From Oscillospiraceae bacterium (GTDB lineage: Bacteria; Bacillota; Clostridia; Oscillospirales; Acutalibacteraceae): DNA of 64,000 nucleotides. The stretch lies in assembly GCA_009779995.1 (NCBI GenBank), contig WRDW01000004.1, positions 1 to 64,000 on the forward strand. The letters are read 5' to 3'. The notes beneath the pieces were generated by a model. The model did no database searches and was not told the DNA's origin. It saw only the letters and a list, made by a program, of their open reading frames with translations. This document shows positions 58,637-64,000 of this stretch, in pieces. Positions within the stretch are counted from its first letter, which is position 1. Each line of letters opens with the position of its first letter. The position numbers and the translations under genes are program-made.

Positions 58637-59188
58637 CTATTCATTCGCCTCTTCTTTCTCAATCACTTCCTCAGGTAACTCGGAAGTGCAATTGGGGCAT
58701 CTTGTCGCCTTGACGGCGATCTCGCTGCAGCAGAACGGGCACTCTTTTGTCGCCGGCGCGGGTTTGGGTTTTTCCGGCGCAGCTTTCTTTTTCTTGCGGA
58801 CTTTTTTGCCGGCGTCCCCCACGGAGCTGATGCTCTTGACGATGCAGAACACCACGAAGCCTATAATCAGGAAGTTGAGCGCCGCGGTGAGCAGCGTGCC
58901 GTAGGACAATACAATGTGGCCGTTATCCAAGGCCACCTTGGCTGAGACATACGAGTCCATCGCGGGATCCCTCAGGCGGGAGAGATCCAGGAAGCCCTTG
59001 CTGAAATCAATGTTCTTTGTGAATATGCTGATGACCGGCATAAATACGTCGTTGACCGCGGAGTTGACGACCGCCTGGAAGGCCCCGCCGATGATGACGC
59101 CCACCGCCAGGCTGATCACGTTCCCCTTGGTGATGAACTCCCTGAACTCCGTGCCGAACTTCTTGGCCGTGCCCTTCCGCTTGCCCAT
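58637..59188 (-). CDS. mscL: Large-conductance mechanosensitive channel with C-terminal zinc ribbon
   Basis: EFREFITKGNVISLAVGVIIGGAFQAVVNSAVNDVFMPVI; tail KECPFCCSEIAVKATRCPNCTSEL. Confidence 0.93.
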   Translation of the reverse strand: MGKRKGTAKKFGTEFREFITKGNVISLAVGVIIGGAFQAVVNSAVNDVFMPVISIFTKNIDFSKGFLDLSRLRDPAMDSYVSAKVALDNGHIVLSYGTLLTAALNFLIIGFVVFCIVKSISSVGDAGKKVRKKKKAAPEKPKPAPATKECPFCCSEIAVKATRCPNCTSELPEEVIEKEEANE

Positions 59189-59295
59189 TTTCCGCGCACA
59201 CCCCCGCATGTTAATATAATATCACCCTATTTTACACGAATTCGGAACAATTTGCAAGCAAAAAAGAGAAATTAAAAGTTAATTAACTGAAAACA

Positions 59296-59324
59296 TTGCT
59301 TTTCTATTTTGCCGGGGGTATAAT
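59296..59324 (+). promoter_or_regulatory. Promoter TTGCTT-17-TATAAT upstream of coaX
   Basis: TTGCTT TTCTATTTTGCCGGGGG TATAAT. Confidence 0.65.
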
Positions 59325-59354
59325 AGGAGCACCCCAAGCCAAAGGAGTACCATC

Positions 59355-60131
59355 ATGCTGCTGGCAATTGACGCGGGCAACACCAATTTGACCCTGGGCG
59401 TATTCGAGGGAGAACAACTGCGCCTGCGCTCCCGCCTGGCGACCGACCGCAGCCTCACGCCCGACCAGCTGGCCATCCAGCTGCTGGACGCCTTCCGGCT
59501 GCACAACGCCGATCCCACAGACTGCGGGGACGCCGTGATCGGCAGCGTGGTTTCGGAGCTCACCGGCTCTTTGGCCGAGGCTGCGCAGAAGCTCGCGGGC
59601 AAGCCCCCTCTCGTGCTGGCCCCCGGGGTGAAGACCCACCTGAACATACGCATCGACAACCCCGCCCAGCTGGGCGCGGACCTCATCGCCGCCGCCGTGG
59701 CCGCCAAGGCGCTCTACCCCCTGCCCTGCCTCATCGCCGACCTCGGCACCGCCACGAAGATAAGCGCCGTGGCCGCCGACGGCAGCTTCCTCGGCTGCTC
59801 CATCTCGGCGGGCGTGGGCATCTCCCTGGAGGCCCTGGCCGCGCGCACCTCCCAGCTGCCCCGCATCGCCTTGCGCGCGCCGGGGCGCTGCATAGGCACC
59901 AACAGCATAGAGAGCATGCAGTCCGGCACGGTGTTCGGCACGGCCTGCATGATAGACGGCATGATAGCCCGCATGGAGCAGGAGCTTGGGGCACCGGCCG
60001 CCACGGTGGTCGCTACCGGCGGCCTGGCAAGGGAAATCACCGCCCACTGCCAACATGAGATCATACAAAACGAGGACTTGTGCCTGCTGGGATTGCGGGA
60101 GATATATTTGAAGAATAGGGGGATTTCGTGA
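59355..60131 (+). CDS. coaX: Type III pantothenate kinase
   Basis: MLLAIDAGNTNLTLGVFEGEQL, LIADLGTATKISAVAADGSFLGCSISAGVGISLEAL. Confidence 0.94.
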   Translation: MLLAIDAGNTNLTLGVFEGEQLRLRSRLATDRSLTPDQLAIQLLDAFRLHNADPTDCGDAVIGSVVSELTGSLAEAAQKLAGKPPLVLAPGVKTHLNIRIDNPAQLGADLIAAAVAAKALYPLPCLIADLGTATKISAVAADGSFLGCSISAGVGISLEALAARTSQLPRIALRAPGRCIGTNSIESMQSGTVFGTACMIDGMIARMEQELGAPAATVVATGGLAREITAHCQHEIIQNEDLCLLGLREIYLKNRGIS

Positions 60132-60751
60132 TGAAACGATTGCTTTACTTAGCAGCTGCATTGTTGCTCTTGGGGGCCTGTGGAGTGCAAGTCACGCCGG
60201 AGGAAACGACAACTCCAACTACCGAAATAACGACCACAACGCAAGTTATCGTCCCACAGCTTTCGCCCGAGCAGGCCGAAAAGATCGTTACAGATTTCAT
60301 CGGCGAAAAGTCGCATCATCTGGGTATTGAAGCGCGGGACATTACAGATGATGGCCAGTATTACATCGTAGCAGCCAATTGCATTTGGTACTCAGAGGGA
60401 GTTTTATGGAGGGGTGGTTATTGCGTTGATGTAATCACAGGCGATCTTTATGGGCCCAATGAGCACAGAGGCGAAAGCATTGGGGCATCGCTGCCGTTGA
60501 AAAACTTGAAGTACCTGGATCGGACGGGAGAAGAATACGATGCTGCGGAACTGACCGCAAAATCACTTTTCCCTGATCTGCATCCCGAAATTTATCGATT
60601 TGTTCAGCGGGAAGGCCGTACTTATTGTATTTATGCAGTCATTGACATTGTCAAGCACGAATGTGATTTTGTTTACCGCGACCTCGCTACCCAGGAACTC
60701 TTCCTCTGGAACCTCGATACCGACACCCTCACCCCATATTCACCGGCCTAG
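60131..60751 (+). CDS. Lipoprotein of unknown function with Thr-rich linker
   Basis: Lipobox LLLLGACG, TTTPTTEITTTTQ. Confidence 0.6.
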   Translation: MKRLLYLAAALLLLGACGVQVTPEETTTPTTEITTTTQVIVPQLSPEQAEKIVTDFIGEKSHHLGIEARDITDDGQYYIVAANCIWYSEGVLWRGGYCVDVITGDLYGPNEHRGESIGASLPLKNLKYLDRTGEEYDAAELTAKSLFPDLHPEIYRFVQREGRTYCIYAVIDIVKHECDFVYRDLATQELFLWNLDTDTLTPYSPA

Positions 60752-60808
60752 CCGATGAAAATAAACGCGCTGCATCCCCATAACGGAGCAGCAGCAAGGA
60801 GGAAACCC

Positions 60809-61417
60809 ATGGCAACCAAGACAAGCAAACGGCAAAAGACCTACGAGCTGGCCCTTTACGCCATGCTCACCGCACTCATCATCGTGATGACCTTCACCCC
60901 TGTGGGCTACATCACTACGCCCACGCTCAGCGTCACCCTGATCCATCTGCCCGTGATTATCGCGGCAGTGACGCTGGGACCAAAGGGGGGAACGCTCACA
61001 GGCGCGGTGTGGGGCATCACCTGCCTGATCAAAGCCTTTGTCGCCCCCCCGAGCCCCATCGACGGCCTGCTGTTCCGCAACCCGCTGGTCTCGGTCTTCC
61101 CGCGCGTGTTGGCGGGGTTCGCCGCCGGAGTGATCTTTTGGGCCATCAGCAAAAGCGGCAGGAATACCAAGGCGGCGCTGGGCAGCGGCCTGGCGGCGCT
61201 GGGCGGCGCGCTGACCAATACGGTGGTCACGCTGAGCCTGATCTATATCCTCTACCACGACGCGCTGGAAATCCAGGGCGTGAGCGTCGGCGGGCTGGGA
61301 AGGTGGATGTGGGCCATCGCCGGGGTCAACGCCCCCATAGAGATTGCCGCCGCCGTCGTGCTGGCTGTGCCCGTCAGCGTGGCGGTGCGCCGGGTGATGG
61401 CGAAGCAAAGGACATGA
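60809..61417 (+). CDS. ECF transporter S component (possibly pantothenate-type)
   Basis: ALYAMLTALIIVMTFTPVGYITTPTLSVTLIHLPVIIAAVTLGPKGGTLTGAVWGITCLI is an ECF S-component signature; near coaX. Confidence 0.8.
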   Translation: MATKTSKRQKTYELALYAMLTALIIVMTFTPVGYITTPTLSVTLIHLPVIIAAVTLGPKGGTLTGAVWGITCLIKAFVAPPSPIDGLLFRNPLVSVFPRVLAGFAAGVIFWAISKSGRNTKAALGSGLAALGGALTNTVVTLSLIYILYHDALEIQGVSVGGLGRWMWAIAGVNAPIEIAAAVVLAVPVSVAVRRVMAKQRT

Positions 61418-61418
61418 T

Positions 61419-62189
61419 ATGACAAATGTAACCCAGGCGAACATCGACCGTTTCAGCGGCTTCACTGGCCTCTACAACGCTGCCCGCCCCGTCCCGCCGG
61501 AGATCATCACGAAAATTATCCTGGTGTACCTGCCTTCGCCGCCGGAGCTTGTGATAGACATCGGCAGCGGCACGGGGCTGTCCACGGTGATCTGGCGCGA
61601 TTTTGCGCGAAAGATCATCGGCATTGAGCCGGGCGACGACATGCGCCAAGCCGCGCAGCAAAACGCGCCGGACATCCCGTTTCAGGCAGGCTATTCAAAC
61701 CAGACAGGCCTGGCTTCAAACTGCGCTGACATCGTGACCATCTCGCAGGCCTTCCACTGGATGGACATACCGACTACCCTGGACGAGGTCTGGCGCATCC
61801 TGAAGCCCGGCGGCTTGCTTGCTGTGTACGACGCCGACTGGCCGCCCAGCGTGGACTACGTTGTCGAGAAAGAATACAAGGCACTGATGCGCAAGTGCAA
61901 CGCCGTCAAGCCGCCCGCCAGCAAAAACGACAAAGACGCGCACCTGCGGCGGCTGCGCGAGTTCGGCAAGTTCAGGTTTGTCAAAGAGGCTGTCTGCCAC
62001 AGCGCGGAGGCCTGCACGCCCGAGCGCATGATCGGCATCGCACTGAGCCAGGGCAGCGTGCAGGGGGCGCTGAAGCTCGATGCGTCTATTCAGGAGGACG
62101 TCGATGCGTTTTGCGCCGTTGTGAAGGAGCGCTGCCCGGAGCATTTCGAGATTGTGTTTTCGTATCGGCTCAGGCTGGCGATCAAATAA
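61419..62189 (+). CDS. Class I SAM-dependent methyltransferase
   Basis: VIDIGSGTGLSTVIWRDFARKIIGIEPGDDMRQAA, QAFHWMDIPTTLDEVWRILKPGGLLAVYD. Confidence 0.88.
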   Translation: MTNVTQANIDRFSGFTGLYNAARPVPPEIITKIILVYLPSPPELVIDIGSGTGLSTVIWRDFARKIIGIEPGDDMRQAAQQNAPDIPFQAGYSNQTGLASNCADIVTISQAFHWMDIPTTLDEVWRILKPGGLLAVYDADWPPSVDYVVEKEYKALMRKCNAVKPPASKNDKDAHLRRLREFGKFRFVKEAVCHSAEACTPERMIGIALSQGSVQGALKLDASIQEDVDAFCAVVKERCPEHFEIVFSYRLRLAIK

Positions 62190-62195
62190 ACAAAA

Positions 62196-62228
62196 CCCCT
62201 CATCATCACTGGTGAGGGGCTGTTTTTT
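62196..62228 (+). terminator. Rho-independent terminator
   Basis: CCCCTCA...TGAGGGG-CTGTTTTTT. Confidence 0.75.
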
Positions 62229-63603
62229 CGGATTTCTCCGCCACGACCACCAGTATTGTCAATATCAACAGATACGGCACCGGCGCGAAGACGCCGGGGT
62301 TCACCAGGGACATCAGCTCCAGGCCCGCCCAGGCCAGGAACAGCGTCGCGCGAAATTTCGTGAGCCGGCGGCGCAGGAAGATGCGCACGCGCACGATGTA
62401 CTGGTAGAGATACGCCGCCGCGCCCGCAAGGCCCATGCTGCCGAGGATCTGCAGCGGCGCGTTGTGATACCAGCACAGGGCGAACTGCTTCGAGGGGTGG
62501 ATGTCCCGGTTGCCCATCCAGCCTATCCCCACGCCGAACAGCGGGTGGGCGAGGAAGTCCCGCAGGGCGCGCTCGTAGAGCCGTATGCGCACCTCCTGGT
62601 CGCTGTGGAGCACGCTCTGCAGCAGGCGGCTGATTGTGGGCCAAAAGAAGGGCAGCAGCAGCGGCAGGCACGCGGCCACGGCGGCGAGCACCAACGCGCC
62701 GGCGCCCAGATACACCAGGCGGCGCCTTTTGTTTTTATCCGCCAACAGCAGGAACAGCACGCACAGCGCGAGCTCCACCGTGCCGAACAGCATCCCCCCG
62801 CGGGAGCTGGACAGCAGCGTGGCCAGGTACATCACCAGGCCCGCGAGCAGCCAGGCGGGCTGTTTGAAAGCTTTGTAGAACGGGAAGGGCAGCGCCAGCA
62901 TCAGAAACGTCGATACGTTGTTGCGCCATTGGAATTCAATGATCTGCGGCCTGGCGATCAGTACGGGCAGGCGCGTGAGATATAGGTGGAACACCATGAA
63001 GGCCGCCAGCAGCCCCAGCGCCAGCATCATGTTGGGGACAAAGCGCTCCAGGCGGCCGTCCGTATCATCGGCTACGGCGCTGGAGAGCCAGATGTAAATC
63101 AGCAGCATCCCGAAGCCCAACGCGAAGATGTGGTACAGCGCCCCGCCCGCGAAATACTCCGCCGCGCTGATGGTTCCCGCGCCGCCCAGCGTCACGGCGG
63201 CTGAGACCGCCAGCATGGCGGGGCCCGCCTTCCCCCATACGAAGGGCCTGCGGTACAGCACAAAATGCGCGATCAGCGCCCCCGCCGGGAGGAACACCAG
63301 CCACCAGTAGGGCAGGAACTGCCGGTACAGCGCGCTGTCGTCGGCGCTGAAAGAGGGGTTCTCGGTGGCCTTGATCATCACCAGGCAGGCCAGCAGCGCG
63401 GGCGCGAAGGGGACGAGAATGTCGTCGCATAGCAGCATTTGCACGGAGAACAGCAGCAGCAGCGCGGCGAGGCCCGCCAGCTGCGCGTCCAGCGCCACCG
63501 CCAGGGCCCCAGCCGCGCACTGCGCCGCCAGGCACAGCGGGGACGCAAAAAACTGCCGCAGCCGCAGCAGCCATTGCGCCTCGCCGTTTCGCAGCAGGTC
63601 CAT
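62206..63603 (-). CDS. O-antigen ligase/polymerase (Wzy)-like membrane protein
   Basis: Multi-TM; LLSSSRGGMLFG and HPLFGVGIGWMGN...HNAPLQILGSMGLAGAAAYLY are Wzy_C-type motifs. Start 63603. Confidence 0.8.
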   Translation of the reverse strand: MDLLRNGEAQWLLRLRQFFASPLCLAAQCAAGALAVALDAQLAGLAALLLLFSVQMLLCDDILVPFAPALLACLVMIKATENPSFSADDSALYRQFLPYWWLVFLPAGALIAHFVLYRRPFVWGKAGPAMLAVSAAVTLGGAGTISAAEYFAGGALYHIFALGFGMLLIYIWLSSAVADDTDGRLERFVPNMMLALGLLAAFMVFHLYLTRLPVLIARPQIIEFQWRNNVSTFLMLALPFPFYKAFKQPAWLLAGLVMYLATLLSSSRGGMLFGTVELALCVLFLLLADKNKRRRLVYLGAGALVLAAVAACLPLLLPFFWPTISRLLQSVLHSDQEVRIRLYERALRDFLAHPLFGVGIGWMGNRDIHPSKQFALCWYHNAPLQILGSMGLAGAAAYLYQYIVRVRIFLRRRLTKFRATLFLAWAGLELMSLVNPGVFAPVPYLLILTILVVVAEKSEKTAPHQ

Positions 63604-63621
63604 CCGGGCCCTCACAGTTGA

Positions 63622-63652
63622 GCAGGGGGTGGCTTTGGGCAGCCACCCCTGC
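63622..63652 (-). repeat. GTAGGGG/GCAGGGG-type hairpin
   Basis: GCAGGGGGTGGCTTTGGGCAGCCACCCCTGC. Confidence 0.65.
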
Positions 63653-63660
63653 AAAAATCC

Positions 63661-64000
63661 TTAGTAGTAGTTATAGCCGCCATAATTTGCCGCATGGATC
63701 ATCCAGGTGTCGCACAGCCGCTGCGTTTCCTTCTTCGCGTAGCGCATCCCTATGCCGTGGTAGCCCAGGGGGTACTGCTCCCGCGTCTCCAGGACATAGG
63801 CCTCGAAATCCTCCTGCGCGAGCGTGTTCCCGATCTCCTTTTGCCAGGCGAAGCGGTCCTCGTTCCGGCTGGCCAGGTAGAGGATGATATAGCTGCCGCC
63901 GGCCTCTATGACGGTGGTGTCGCCCGCTTTGCGCTCGGGGCCGAACAGCCAGCTGTCGAAGTCCGTGAAATCGCCGGGCGCGATATTGTCGATCAGGCCG
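63661..64000 (-). CDS. Partial CDS (3' end), parvulin/SurA-like peptidylprolyl isomerase C-terminal region
   Basis: Open minus-strand frame to the window edge: GLIDNIAPGDFTDFDSWLFGPERKAGDTTVIEAGGSYIILYLASRNED...NYGGYNYY*; (W.f...RK.GDT.vie...Y.vlY) resembles clostridial PpiC-type proteins. Confidence 0.5.
   Translation of the reverse strand, partial: GLIDNIAPGDFTDFDSWLFGPERKAGDTTVIEAGGSYIILYLASRNEDRFAWQKEIGNTLAQEDFEAYVLETREQYPLGYHGIGMRYAKKETQRLCDTWMIHAANYGGYNYY

Overview
64 kb, GC-rich, gene-dense chromosomal window. Gene content (spore/cell-wall genes such as CwlD-like amidase, D,D-carboxypeptidase and SpoIIM/GerM-like proteins, strong AGGAGG-type RBSs, TTGACA-17-TATAAT promoters) looks like a Clostridia/Oscillospiraceae-type Firmicute; this is inference. 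Recognisable genes include GH31 glycosidase, speE, GPH/MFS transporters, topB, acyl-CoA ligase, two toxin-antitoxin-like pairs, murC, mtnA, uvrA/uvrB, radC, tmcAL-like, mtaB, radA, a tyrosine recombinase, PBP1A, ruvX, proC, mscL, coaX and an O-antigen ligase-like protein. Items most worth a second look: (1) a tyrosine recombinase whose start abuts a symmetric dif/loxP-like site (49117-49150) and whose C-terminus carries a duplicated AHxAFLQSQMLPPE motif; (2) a five-gene operon pairing two ABC exporters (each with an N-terminal zinc ribbon) with a DUF1854-type protein, a methyltransferase and an M24 peptidase; (3) just upstream, two tandem paralogous tiny proteins (49 and 66 aa, one absent from the ORF track) behind a consensus promoter and a 15-bp inverted repeat; (4) palindromic and tandem-repeat insertions inside mtaB; (5) a hairpin that looks like both a terminator and an RBS-sequestering element at 5945-5984; (6) several dispersed hairpin repeat families. 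No rRNA, tRNA or CRISPR array was recognised by eye. All homology calls are from reading protein sequences; no searches were run.
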